Positions 1-38,800 of a stretch of 64,000 nucleotides of DNA are shown here, one piece after another. The DNA comes from Apostichopus japonicus. Lineage: Eukaryota; Echinodermata; Holothuroidea; Aspidochirotida; Stichopodidae. Each line of letters begins with the position of its first letter. The first letter of the stretch is position 1. Location of the stretch: contig NC_092582.1 of the NCBI RefSeq assembly GCF_037975245.1, positions 25,024,077 to 25,088,076 on the forward strand, given 5' to 3'. The notes under the pieces are model-generated. The model saw only the letters and a list, made by a program, of their open reading frames with translations. It was not told the origin of the DNA and did not search any database. A program made the position numbers and the translations under genes.

Positions 1-29
1 ACATAGTACAGTCCTGAAATAATGAAAGA

Positions 30-720
30 AATATGTGGTACATGTTATGCATGTATGTGATTGGTGTGATACATGTTGTGTGATACATGTTATGTTATAC
101 AAGTATGTGATATGTGATACATGTGTGTGGTACATGTTATGTTATACAAGTATGTGATTTGTGTGATACATGTTGTATGTGCTACATGCAATATGTTAAA
201 CAAGTATGTGATATGTGTGATACATGTTGTATGTGATACATGCAATATGTTAAACAAGTATGTGATATGTGTGATACATGTTGTATGTGTGATACATGCA
301 ATATGTTATACAAGTATGATATGTGTGATACATGTTGTATGTGATACATGCAATATGTTATACAAGTATGTGATATGTATGATACATGTTGTATGTGCTA
401 TGCAATATGTTATACAAGTATGTGGTATGTGTGATACATGTTGTATGTGCTACATGCAATATGTTAAACAAGTATGTGATATGTGTGATACATGTTGTAT
501 GTGCTACATGCAATATGTTATACATGTATGTGGTATGTGTGATACATGTTGTATGTGCTACATGCAATATGTTAAACAAGTATGTGATATGTGTGATAAA
601 TGTTGTATGTGATACATGCAATATGTTATACAAGTATGTGATATGTGTGATACATGTTGTATGTGCTACATGCAATATGTTATTCATGTATGTGATACCT
701 GTTGTATGTGGTACATGATA
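30..720. repeat. Minisatellite, about 54 bp unit
   Basis: About a dozen units built on CAAGTATGTGATATGTGTGA and ATGTTGTATGTGCTACATGC. The long open frames across it are products of the repeat and not genes. It lies in the presumed next intron of the ABC gene. Confidence 0.9.
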
Positions 721-1234
721 CACAGGCATCATATCTCAAGTGATGTTTAATATTTACCATAGTTTGTTGGTACATTACATAGCCCTGTACAGCTAGCTGT
801 CAAAGCACAACTTCAAACAGACGCATATTTTTGATATTTCATACGTCAACAAAACAGTAAAAGTGTTAATACTGTTTGCTGTAGTTATTCTGGTTTTCAA
901 GATATTCAACTGTGATCAATTTCTTGATTGCTCCTATAATAAGTTCAACTCCATGAGGACATTGTATTTTCCTCTTAGCAAATAGGAGGCAAACCGGTAA
1001 GAGAGGAGCAAAGCAGAGACTTGCAGGTGAAAAGTCACAACTCTCGACCCCAAATTTTATCCAAAAAAAAGTTTTCAAAAGTGAGTTTCGGAACCCCGCA
1101 AAATATCCCAAGGCATTAAGGAATGTTTTAATAACACAATAAATGCTACAAATGTTGCAAGCACAGTAGCTCAATTCTCCAGCTGATTTCAACGGAAATT
1201 GTACTCAACAGGAAATGAAGTTTCAAAAACCTAC
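721..1234. other. Intron sequence left of ABCC exon 22, no feature seen
   Basis: AT-rich. I looked for the NBD2 Walker A exon here and did not find it. Confidence 0.6.
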
Positions 1235-25532
<24,298 letters not shown>

Positions 25533-26781
25533 CTCCAAGAAGATGAACACAACCTCTAGTTTAATGTCTCTTTAAACGTTTATGTCCTTCACCTTGTGGC
25601 TTTCCACATCGTTAGAACTTTACCTGCGGATTAAGAAACTGAATGTGTGAGGTATATAATTAACATGTACAATGACATATTTCAGTTGATGCCATGGGCA
25701 TGCCAACATCACGTCACATTTTATAACAGCTGAGGATTATAATTAATAATCTTTCCGAATTTACTCTGTGGTACAGAGCTGTTTAATTCTCCATCCATGT
25801 GACTAACTTTGACAACACAAATTCTAGTTAAATTAATCCATGTCATAGTTTACAGGCCCAATGAAGTGGTAATTATGATAGTACTGTTGTGACCTGCTGT
25901 TGGATCCCAAGTAATGGTCCAAATCATACTATACTTGCAGTAGTCACTACTGGATCCTCAAGCAGTCACAACTTTGACACTGAAATGCTTGCTAGAGGAG
26001 TTTCACTATTTATGGACAAAATGTTTTAGGGCTAGGCCTAGGGCCTACTAGAAAGTAGAAGTTGACGGCAGGTCATAGTCAACCCTCCTAGAGCAAACTT
26101 TGGCTATAGACTCTATAGATACCAAGAGTTAGGCTTAATAATTTTCTATTCGAATTTACCACAAGACACAATGTTGTCTAGGAGTAGGAGTTGTAGGCAT
26201 GGGTTAATTGTCTAACTTTGGTCGCCTTAACTTTAGGCTACGCAATGCCTAGGTCTAATTGTTATTTGTTAGGCTATTCTTGTAGAGACCTGAGTAAACC
26301 AAACCAACAACACCTTGCCCTCACCCTGAGTTTGTTCATTCTCATTTGGTCAACTTTTATTATAGTATGCTTTTTATCCTAGTATTTCCGTAACTCGCAC
26401 TTGTAGTACCAGGCTCGAAGTTAGACTTAGTTTTTAAGGTCGACGAAGTCCCAACTTTAGATTACGTCTTTAGTCTGTAAGTGTTCGAAATACTGCGACA
26501 GTTGTACCATCTTATTTTGTTTGAAGCGAATTATCCCACAAGTTACCAAAACAAGCACTAGCTACGGACGCTGCTTACATATGGGGATGTCCCATATACT
26601 GTAGTGTTATTAATTATGCATACATATAATAGGGTCGGCTATTGAACTTCTGTTATTGATCATATGAGCCTATACCACTCGATAAGTTACGTACAGTTAC
26701 ACATCACGGTTTATGAGGTGACTGACTGGACTTAATACTAGCCCTTTTTCTCCCGCATATTCCTACCTATCTGATCTCAAA
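25533..26781. promoter_or_regulatory. Shared divergent 5' region between ABCC4-like and AP-3 mu
   Basis: 1249 bp separates the two opposite start codons, with no coding sequence seen in it. It must hold both 5' UTRs and probably both promoters. A pyrimidine-rich AG at 25614-25616 on the minus strand could be a 5' UTR acceptor for the transporter. I see no clear TATA box. Confidence 0.5.
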
Positions 26782-26816
26782 ATGATCAGTAGCTTGTTTA
26801 TAATTAACGCTTCTGG
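26782..26816 (+). CDS. AP3M1: AP-3 mu exon 1 (residues 1-12)
   Basis: ATG ATC AGT AGC opens MISSLFIINASG, equivalent to the vertebrate MIHSLFLINCSG. The donor is GTGAGTT. It was found by reading backward from the phase-2 requirement of exon 2. Only 35 coding bases. Confidence 0.92.
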
Positions 26817-29800
26817 GTGAGTTTTCTTCATACAGAAATGTCTAACATAGCCTATGCTGTATTTGTCCGTAGCCTGACTAGGCCAAAAGTAGGCTAGAAA
26901 TGGTAGTAGTATTTAGGTTAGGCTATAGCTTACAACTAACATTGTAGCCTAGGCAGTATCACTACAGTACAGGCCTAAGGTAGGCTTTACTGAGGACAGC
27001 ATTATGACCAAATCCAACGTTTTGTTTAAGTATTAAAGTGGTACACCACTCTTGAAGGTTGTTACTTATTTCAGCAGATTGATAGTGATAACCTTTCAGC
27101 AGTTTCACTCATTTGAATTTGAAGGTATAGGCTAGGCCCTATTCGAGGGATCTGTGTACTTCTGTTCTGCATTATGCTCTATTGAAATTCATGATTTTTA
27201 TACCATGTATCATAGAAAGTTAGCAAACATGAAGTTGAAGTAGGCCGTATCCAAGAAAATCTCCACATGCGTGTTTTTTTACAAATCTGATGCCAAACGA
27301 TGATGTAAATTTACAAAACATTTTCAAAAGTCAAAGTAAGCCGTATACATATCTAGGCTGGCCTAAACTGTTATTCGTTTGTGTCCAATGTAAAGAATGA
27401 ATAGGAGAACTGAATATTAAGTTATTGCATAAAAAATATTGCTATTATAGGAGGTCCATTAATATTATGCAAGTAAATTCTGCTTTTAAAGGCATTGAAG
27501 ACCAAATCGCATGCATCCATCTGAAAAAGTTAACTTTCTGTCGCTTACAAGTGACGTTTTGTTCGTGTCGCTTCAAAATGCAGACAGTTATGAAACGTGA
27601 TACCTTAATTGTTATCTTTAGCTGGACCTGAGATGTCCATCGCTGTATCGTTTGTATACTGTGCTGTGGGTATTGACCGCAGCTGTATGTTCTGACTGTA
27701 CACTAGTGTCTAATAACGGACTGTAGCAAGCTGTGTGTGTATTTTCTGGGATCAATGGTGATGTTTAACACTTCTGTTACACCTCATTCGAAACTAGGTC
27801 AAATTACCAGCCTTGGCCTTATCTGTGCTTCCACGGCAGGATATTAAGTACTGTAGTCTTGGACTAAGGCTAGATTCTATTAATATTATGGCAACTTGGG
27901 AGTTTGAATATATGATGGCAAGTGGGTGAAGGAGAAAGTACAGTTAGCTCTGGCAATGTTGACTGGGCATCCTTGCATCAAGAAGCTAGGATCGGCCTCC
28001 GGAGAGGCCCAGTTTTCTATAGTTTCTCCCTTTTAAACAGCCTAAGTTAGTACAAGGATATAGGCTAGGCCTGGCCTAAGTGTTATATGCTATAGCCACT
28101 AGATGGGTGCCATCGAGGAGTCCTAATGGTGCAACATTTCAATCGCTTTTTTCTGAATGTCGCAAAAGTTAAGAAGGAATGTAATTTTCCTTGCTACAAA
28201 ATAAATAGGAATGCATCGTTTAACATTGCCCATATTTCTATCAACAGTTTGGGCTGAATTGCCTTCTTTCTTCAAAATCTTAAAGACGGAACCTTCAGGC
28301 GCAGGAAATAAAATTCTTTATTTGCCTAGAAATACACCAGATATTTTAAAGTCTCAAGACACAAACTATTTCAAGCTAATCGCAGGAATCAATCCACAAA
28401 AAACATTCATGATGAAAATCAGATAAAATTGTTAAATTTTCAGATACCCACAGAAATATTTCTGACTGGCCTTGTATCTCTGTAAGGAATAAACAAAACA
28501 AAAAACAAAAACACGCACAGTGCCGTTTTTGTCCCTTCTGTTACTGTTTTTTGTCCCTTCTGTTACTGTTACTTGTCATTTAGCCTTTGAAGAAGATCCT
28601 GCTAGGATCGAAACGTCAGGCCAACTTACTTTTACACATTCTCCTACACAGGCTTTCTAGTGGATAAGCAGTTTGCTAACAGTTTTATTTTTTTAAGAAT
28701 CATTTGTATTAGTTACAGTATAAAGTTTAAGCATTGTTTTTTTTTTGGAAGCCAGAATGTTTGAGATCCAGAAATGAAACACTGAATCATTTTTAACTGT
28801 TTGTGAGTTTCTTTTGTGGTTAATCTTTCTACAGCGACATCTTTATGGAGAAACACTGGAAGAGTGTCATCAGTAGGTCTGTTTGTGACTACTTCTTTGA
28901 GGCTCAAGAAAAAGTAAGTTTATCTTTTGTAGTGAATGAATTCATATCACCATGAAAGTGATTTGAAAATGTGTAATACAGTTTGGCTAAATCTTTTGTA
29001 TTAAATAGTAATGTAGAGTTACAATAATAGTTTGTAAGAATTAGAGAGAGGAAGATGTATTATGGTAGTGTTTTGGGCGATCTATATAATCACAAAGCAT
29101 AATGTTGCATGTACATTGCACAAGGCTCTGATGTCACCCAGTATACAGTTTTACAACAGAGGACCAATAAGAACAAGTGGAACAGTTAATTGTGGTATGA
29201 CTGAAAATATGCCACAGAATAATATTCTGTAATAAACAGTATTACTGAAGATACAGTACTAGATGAAGTACTTGATAAAGCTTCAAACAGTACTTGATAC
29301 AGTACTACTAATACAGTACTAGATACAGCATTTATAAAGTATCATACACATTTGGTACAGTACCAGATACAGTACTACTGCAGATACAGATACAATACTA
29401 GATACAGTACTTGATAAAGTATCATATATAGTACTTGTTACAATACTACTAAAAAAATACAGTACTAGATACAGTACTTGGTACAGTACCAGATATAGTA
29501 AGTCTGCTGTAAATACAGTACGAGATACAGTACTACTGTAAATACAGTACTAGATACAGTACTTGATAAAGTATCATATATAGTACTTGGTACAATACTA
29601 GATACAGTACTACTGTAAATACAGTACTAGATACAGTACTTGATAAAGTATCATATATAGTACTTGGTACAATACTAGATACAGTACTAGATACAGTACT
29701 TGGTACAGTACCAGATATAGTAAGTCTGCTGTAAATACAGTACTAGATACAGTACTACTCTAAATACAGTACTTGATAAAGTCTTTGATATAGTATATGA

Positions 29801-32800
29801 TACAATGCATATAAAGTACTATATCCAGTACCTTTTTTTTTACAGAACTAGGTACTCCTAAATCTTTACTGATATTAACTGTCCAATATGCTACTTTCCT
29901 TTCAGGCTTCCAGTAATGAAGATGTTCCAGCAGTGATAGCTACACCACATCACTACCTCATTAGTATCTATCATAAACAACTGTACTTTGTAGCTGTAGT
30001 ACAAACTGAAGGTGAGTAAATGGGTGATAGCCACACCCCACTACTACCTCATTAGTATCTATCATAAACAACTGTACTTTGTAGCTGTAGTACAAACAGA
30101 AGGTGAGTACACGAGTGATAGCCACACCCCACTACTACCTCATTAGTATCTATCATAAACAACTGTACTTTGTAGCTGTAGTACAAACTGAAGGTGAGTA
30201 AATGGGTGATAGCCACACCCCACTACTACCTCATTAGTATCTATCATAAACAACTGTACTTTGTAGCTGTAGTACAAACTGAAGGTGAGTAAATGGGTGA
30301 TAGCCACACCCCACTACTACCTCATTAGTATCTATCATAAACAACTGTACTTTGTAGCTGTAGTACAAACTGAAGGTGAGTAAATGGGTGATAGCCACAC
30401 CCCACTACTACCTCATTAGTATCTATCATAAACAATTGTACTTTGTAGCTGTAGTACAAACTGAAGGTGAGTACACAGGTGATAGCCACACCATACTACT
30501 ACCTCATTAAGTATCTATCATAAATAACTGTACTGTAAGGCTGTGGTGCAAACTAAAACTGAAATTTCAAACGGTTGAATTATTTCTTTTTGAACTTGGT
30601 GAAGCTGAGAGTTAATTCCCTGCAAACAGAGCAAGTACCTATGTTTGATATACTTTGGGAATGTTCCTGTGAGGGATGTTCTTATTAGTGACATTGTAAT
30701 ATAATTCTGTCCTGTATATATAATTATATGAATTCCTGTAGTAACCAGGCTTATTTCTGTCCTCTTCTTACAGTCTCTCCTCTATTCGTGATTGAATTCC
30801 TTCATCGCATCATAAACACATTCGAAGACTATTTCAGTGATTGCACGGAAACTTCCATCAAGGAAAATTATGTTGTTGTCTATGAGGTGAGAAAATTATA
30901 AAGTTGGGGGTGTTTTTTCTTCTTTTTTCTTTGACAGTTTTAAAATTGTTTTGCTCTTAGGGTGATTTAACCTTGTCCTCCTAAAATAAACTGGTAGTGT
31001 TTCATCCCCAAATTCCACTTTCCTTCAAAAAACAAGTCTTTCAACTACTAGGACAGTGCTCTTTGAACTTTTGCATACATTTGCATACTTTTGCATACAT
31101 TATGATTGAATATACAGAGGCCAAGCTAGTTATAAGATTTCACTCTTTGAACAGGTCGAAAGCTTGATACCATCGGGCATCGGCATCTGTAGAAATAAAT
31201 CCCAGTCAACAAACCCAAGACTTATATTGAATACAGTTGTTTAAAATTGTTCTAGCTCACTGGAATCATTGTTCCTTCGAGCTGTGTCTAGTTGGAAGTA
31301 TTAGCAATAGCGTACCCTTCTAGGAGTGCAGGGCCAAAGTGAAATGAAATTAATTTGTTTCTTTTGTTATTTTCAGTTGTTGGAGGAGATGTTGGACAAT
31401 GGCTTCCCTTTGGCGACAGAATCAAACATTCTGAAAGAATTGATCAAACCTCCAAATATTCTGAGAACTGCAGTGAACATGGTAACAGGAAGCTCCAAGT
31501 AAGTTTATCTGACTTTTGAAAGTAAATGTGAACTTGTTGTGAAGACAACACTGTATCATTATCAATGTAACACATTAATAAATAAAACAGTTCATTTCAC
31601 TGTTTTTAAAAGAGGACAGAATTTCTTTGACAATAAAAGAATTAAAATCAGTGACCTAATGCTTTGCCAAACAATAATAAGGGATTCTTATTAACAATTT
31701 TAAGTTTTCAATATGTTTCTTTGATCCTTTCAAAAAAAAAATGTTTAGTCAAAAGTTCCCAGTTGATTTTCTTCCTATGGGATATATATTGATTTGCATA
31801 TTCAATGTGCAGTTTGGTAATTATGATTTCACTGTTTTACAACATTTGTTTTGTTTTTTCATATACATAACCAGTCTACGATATTTTTTTGTCTTTCCCT
31901 TAGTGTCAGTGATACGTTGCCCACCGGTCAATTATCCAATGTCCCGTGGAGACGTAGCGGTGTTAAATACACCAATAACGAAGCCTACTTTGATGTGATC
32001 GAGGAAGTCGATTGCATCATCGACAAAATGGTGAGTATAAACCAACCTTCAAGAAGTTATTAAAACATCCTCTACTCTAGGAAAAGAGAAAAGCGTCCAG
32101 CTACCCGAGGGAATTTCTTGTACACAATAACTTAAAATTCTTCCTCATCTTCCTATTATAATATGACAATTGTATGTTGTTGTAGTAGGTAAAAATGTCA
32201 ATTGTGTCAGACTGAATAACTTGGATTTCTACAGGGTATATTGATGTTAAAGGCATCAATGGTTTATTAGCAGGTTGTTGTTCAGGGTATATAGAAGTTA
32301 GAGGGATCTACACAAACAGGCATAATTTTATTCCGTACATAGTTGTTGCTCATGAATAATAGACCTACCGTACTCCTTCCTAGTTGGAACTGGAACCCAG
32401 CATGCACCTCCTAGATGCAGGGTAACACCACCTGCACTTCCTAGATGCAGGGTAACACCACCTGCACCTCCTGGATGCAGGGTAATGCCACCTGCACCTC
32501 CTAGATGCAGGGTAATGCCACCTGCACCTCCTAGATGCAGGGTAACACCACCTAACGTACCACTACCTTTATCCACCTGGCTACTCAAGAAAGACATTTT
32601 AATTTTGAAAGGAGAAACAAAGCCAATCATTATATGTACCTTATGTATGCTGATGATGAACAACTCCCATTAACAATGGAGAAGAAACTTGTTCTGTTTG
32701 GGACTCATAGTACGATGGCTTCGTAACTATTTTTTTTATTTGAAAAAACTTTATTTCAACCATCGTCATTTAACATAATAAGTATGAATAGTTATACAGA

Positions 32801-35800
32801 AAAGTGGGATAAGGTGTACCTTTAATCAGCTTGAAACTAAAGACATTATGAATTTAAAATGATAAAATAGGTTAAGGGGAATCCAAAGAAGCTATAACTA
32901 GCTTATGAAAGGTCCCCTTGAACAAAAAGACAGATATAGGGAAAACAAACAAAAGGAAACATCAACAATAGACAATTGTCTAAGTCAGGGCCTGCTGTTG
33001 TTGCAGTGAGCAGAAAATGATTTATTGGTCAAAGTTTGTGTAGCAGTGTTGTAGGCTCTGAATTTTGTCCCATATATAAAGTATTATAGTTCCCTGTGTA
33101 AAAAACTACCATTGATCTTTGTACTGGTATAGCAAGTTTGCCAGTTTGCATAGTATTTTGCTATGCTACGATACCGGATAAATGATTCCCTGAGTGAGTA
33201 ATAATGTTCAAGTAGCCACGTGGAGGTGGAACCTCTTAGTAGTATGCTTTTGTTTTCTGTTTGGATTTTATCATTGTGAAAGGAAAGTGTATTAGTGTTA
33301 CAGGGAACAAAATACTAATATTAATTGAAATGTTAAAGACTTCATCAATTTAGTGACAATGCATGCAGATTCCATTGTTTTTGAACAAGTCTATTCATCC
33401 CTCTTGTGTCATTTCTTCAGGGGTCGACGGTCTTTGCAGAGATCCAGGGGTACGTCGACTCCTCGGTCAAACTCTCCGGAATGCCTGACCTTACCATGTC
33501 CTTCGTGAATCACCGTCTCCTTGACGACGTCAGCTTTCACCCCTGTGTGAGGTACAAGAGATGGGAAGTAAGTGAATTCATTTTGGACTTGTACTCTGTA
33601 TTAGGATTACTATAACAATATGGTTCCCTTTATGGTACAGTTTGCTTTCAACCTTGTCACACTACAAGGTTTACCTGGTTCCAAAGATGGACGTGTGAAA
33701 ACTGTTATCCAACCTTTGTCGCTTTAATCGACCAAATCTATGCTTAATCCATCCTTACCACAAATTTTGTAAACGTTATTGAGTACACCAACTTTGTGGA
33801 AGGCAAAAGAAGAAGATACACAAAGACTGTGAAAACTGTTGTTTGCATTGTGTTGTAATGATGTGTCCAAGCCATTACGGTGTTTACACACAATTGAAAA
33901 TGACCAATCCATAAACAAATCAAATGGATGTTACATAAATTCAGTTGGCTGCTCTCAATGATTGAGTTATGCCAACTCTGTAGTACAAACCAGAAAATTT
34001 TGTGTCTCAAAAATGTAATGGAATGTTACAGCTGTTCAAGTACAAAAGCCTTAAGTTTTGATCATTCTTCCTGGTGCTACTTTGGTGAAATTAAGCAGTA
34101 GATTAAATTGCTGGTGTATCTAATCGTTCGTTAACAGTTAATTGTGGCAAAGTTAGTGCAATGGCAACTACAATAACACGCTGTTGAGTGAATAGTATTC
34201 TAGTATCTAGATCTGCAATCTTCTAGTTAGTTTAAAGGGTATCCAATTATGTGTGAATCTTATCTGGCTGGTAAAAATGATAAGAAGTCACTACCAAACG
34301 CAAGTACAGCTTTTAATAGGTCTCTTCCTTTAAGCTTCCTATTTATAAATGGTTTGAAATTTGTGCTGGAATATTAAAGAGCTGAAGTGGTAGATGTGAA
34401 TTTTTAAACTTTCTCTGCTAATTGTCCTTATCATAATGTGGGCAGTGAGAGGAGGAAGGGGGGGGGGGAGGGCAAGGTCAGAGGCAGGAAAGAAACTTGT
34501 TATTACTTGGGGTAAAATTCACCAATGTTTTGGCAAGAGCTGGTTGATTGACATCGTAACAGTTGAAACAATTTCTGTGTTTTTTGGGTATTTATTAAAA
34601 TCGTTCAGTTACCCATTTGCATCCAGAAGAAAAGTTTACAAAAATGGATCCTGCTTCAAAATTAAAACTTAACTTGTAAAAACAAGAGAGCAATCACATG
34701 GCCAAAATTCCAATGAAAGGAGACTCAAGCTGAACATCAGACAAGTCTGGGGAAGTAACCCCTCAGTTTTTTATGGCCATATCTTTTTTGCCTTGTCTTA
34801 AATAACAAGTCTTTTGCTCCGTCACTGATCACATGCTGACACATATTCCACAATGTGATTCCGATATTAGGTTTGATTGTGTTAAAACTCTCTAAAACAG
34901 GTTCTCTGTACTGAGATGGTTTCTCTATTCCACAATGTGATTCCGATATTAGGTTTGATTGTGTTAAAACTCTCTAAAACAGGTTCTCTGTACTGAGATG
35001 GTTTCTCTATTTCTTTTTATGTTGTTTTGTTCGCAGTCCGAGAGAGTGTTATCTTTTGTTCCACCTGATGGTAACTTCAGACTGCTTTCATACCATATAG
35101 GAGCATCAAAGTAAGTCCAACATAGGATAGCATGACAGCATAGTATACATGACACAGCTTAATAGCAGAGCACGGTACAGTAGCATAGCATCACAGCATC
35201 GCATAACATGTCATAGCACAGCATAACAGCATAGTGTACATGATGTAGCTTATAGCAGAGCATGGTGTAGCACTGTATCATACCATGACATACAGTATTA
35301 TAGCATCACAACATAGCATGTCATAGCATAGCATAACAGCATAGTGCATATAGCTTATAGCAGAGCAAGGTATAGCACTGTAGCATACCACGACATACAG
35401 TATCACAGCATTGTATAGCATGACAAAGCATATGTCATAGCATAGCCTGACAGCAAAGAGTATAAAGATTTTAGCCTGGTATAGTACTGTAGCATACCAT
35501 GACATACAGTAGCATAGCATCACAGCATTGCATAACATGGCATAGCATATGTCATAGCATTGCCTGACAGCAAAGAGTTTATAGCGTATATCCTGGTATA
35601 GTACTGTAGCATACTGTGACATACAGTAGCATATCATCACAACATTGCATAGCATGACATAGCAGAGCATGGTACAGCACAGTAGCATACCGTGACAAAC
35701 ATAGCATCACAGCACAGCATAGCAACTGTCATAGCATAGCATCACAGCATGGCAAAGCATATGTCATAGCATAGCATGATAGAGCTTAGCTTATCATGAC

Positions 35801-38800
35801 ATACCATAGCATATTGTGGTATGACAGGCCATTATTGTGTCAGTTGCCTTACATGATGCTATGGTAATAATTTCAATACTGATGTCGTATGTGTATTCTG
35901 TAGCCTCGTTTATCCAGCACCCATGGACATGCATGTTAGGAGAGATCTTCTTGTCATGGAAAACTTGGAAAAAGTCATGCAAGTTGGATCGAGCATTGTG
36001 CTGAAGTTTGATAAAGACTCTTCCAAACTTATAAGCAGAAAACATTTCAAAACTTACTGAAATTTTGGGATTGCCGCAAACTACCTATTTGGAGATAAGA
36101 TAAAGCCTTATTAACAACATCATCAAAAATGTTTGTTAGATATTGGTACATGTTATTTGCTTTGTATGCCTTCATTCAAAAAATGTAAGGTTTGTTCACA
36201 ATAATGTAACATTATTTTTTATTTGTCATGAAGTGTAGATGAGTATATCGTTAATGTAAATATTGTGTTTTTTTTCTTGTTAAGTTTAACAGCTATTCCG
36301 GTTTACGTGCGTCCTAACATAACGATACGAGAGGGTTCGGGTAAATTTGAACTCAGCATTGGACCAAAGCAAACCATGGGAAAACTGGTAAGGTTCTATT
36401 ATAACATATGTATAACAAAAGTAGAGTAATTAATCACTAGATTGTGCCACTTTCAAATGGTTTAACTGGTAAACAGTCCAACCGGGGTTCTGTTTACTGA
36501 GCATCAAAACCGCGATAGTCTGTGTTGCTGGTTGCTGCTGTGTTTAGGTCTCTTGAAACAACCATGAATTTTGCCTATCTGATGCTGGATAGAAGTTGTT
36601 CAGGTTACTGTGATTAGACAGTACCTTTACATTACAGAACAAGTCTCCTTTTATGATGTAAATTAGGTTGAGGGGAAAGAATAGATTTGTGGCTGGTACT
36701 TACTTTCGGGAAGTGGTCTAAACATGCCATGTTAACTTTGTAAAAATACCTTCTTTTCGTATCCGTCAGTCTTTTGGAATGAAAGGTTTTATCTAGGAGG
36801 ATGAAGCAGCAGTCACAAGTTTTCAAATCAGATCAGATTTTCAAATCATGAAATTATCAGGATAAAGTGTGATAAGTGGGGTGTTTTTTTGTGTTTTTTT
36901 GCATTATGATTTGTTTGATAAAGCATATGTCAATTGTGTCTTATAAAATTGATATAATAGTTGGGTTATTTTTAGTAGACAATGTTTACCAGTTTTGCAA
37001 GGAAGTAGTATTTCTTACTTGATCTCACAAGTCTCTTTTATGATTCGGCTATGTAATCACTATGCCTTGCTATACAAGAATTGATTGTTTGAATGTTGCG
37101 ATTACAGGTGATTACATCAGCTTTTTTGCGGTTGTTTGCGAAGCTCTGATAGTTTTACCGAATCTTAAAATAAGTTTTTTAAAACTAGGTCATAATGCTA
37201 TATTTTCTTATCAAGTCAAAGGTGAAAAAGTTCCATCTGATGTAAAAGATGTCTTTGCCAAGAAACATTTTCATGTTAACATTAGAAACATGAAAAAAGC
37301 ATTTTAGCAGTGCTAATATTCTTACAGTTTTTATCGTTGGTAAATAGGCTTTTATTATCGAACGATATCAACAATTGACAAAAATCACCTCAAAAATTGG
37401 CTGTAAGTTTCTCCGTACATCTGTCCATTTCTTCTTTCCATTTATATTCTTGTGCAGGTCGAAGACGTGGTTGTGACGTCAGATTTCCCTAAGCAAGTCT
37501 TAAACATGAGCCTGACACCCAATCAAGGCACCTACAGCTTTGACCCGGTCAACAAGACCCTCCGCTGGGAGGTCGGAAAGATCAATCCCCAGAAACAGAT
37601 TCCAACCATCAAGGGAACGGTGAGATGAATCAATTTATCTGATAAGTTTAACCCGAGCGGACTTGCTGCTCTCTATGACAAACTTCGCAGTCATAATGCA
37701 GTGAATCATTTCAATTATTTATTGGGCTATAGAAGTGCAAATATCTGTGGCATGTTTGTATTGTTCACAGTAACAAGAAGACTGGACAAATATAGAGCCC
37801 TCAATAAACTGCTAAACACACAAATTGGAACCCTAAATTATTGCCACTAGGGGTCTGTGTGCATCTAGGCGAATGTGTAATTCTTTTTATTTTCGTTGTG
37901 TTTGTTTCTTATTGTGCCTGTGAAATGATTGGTCAACCCATGGCAACCTTCTTGAATTTGCAAGATTCTGCAGAGATGTCGGCCATGTGCTTGTCTAGTA
38001 GTCATTTTATGTATGGAATAAACCTGTGTGATATGGTTGCTGGCAAAATATGTACTCCTGAGTCCTGATGGTAGATTATGTGTTCCATTATGATAAAAAA
38101 CTTGCTTATACCAAGCCACTTGACAAATCTGCTCATCATATTGCCGGTGCTGTGGCTGAGTGGATAAAGGCGGTGGCATTTGTAGCAATGAGGCTTAGCA
38201 ATCGGGAGGTTCGATTCCCGGCCGGGTCATAGTAAGATGAGTTTTTCATCCAAGAGCAATCTACGACTTTCCCGTCTGAAATGACTTTCTAATTTGAAAA
38301 GATTCCAAATTTGAGTTAAAATGTTGAATTGGAAGCCACCTGATGTGTAAGTTGTAATCCATAAGCCCTTGCGGGTTTCTCCCACATTTGTGGTCGCTTA
38401 AGCGTCGTAAAAATAACTGCTGATTATTATTATGATTATTGATTATTATATTTGAAAGAGTAACCAGCTTACAACACCTGACCCTTTAATGTACATGTCA
38501 GTTGACAATATGAATTTAACATGTGATCAGTAGACATCTAGTTTACTGGAACATTGCTGCCTGACCAAAGCTTCAAGCGGAAGCAGGTCATGTGACAAGT
38601 GGCCCACTTTAGTCTCAATTAATAATAATGGTTGACGTTTATTTGTTAACCCTAGCAGAATTATAAATATTCATAAGGTCAACATGTGAGTCATCCTTGT
38701 ATTTTATTTTAATTTTATGCTCAGATATCTCTGCAGAGTGGCATGCCACCTCCCGAGGCCAACCCAGCTATAAATGTAAGTGAAAGATGTTAACGAAGCT

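Noticed and set aside
121..732. Long frames on both strands with repeated Cys/His-rich peptide
   Set aside because: They exist only because the 54 bp tandem repeat lacks stops. No gene-like composition or splice context.
38143..38230. A true tRNA gene
   Set aside because: A and B boxes are present, but a long non-tRNA body and an ATTATT tail follow, as in a SINE, and the arms do not fold cleanly.
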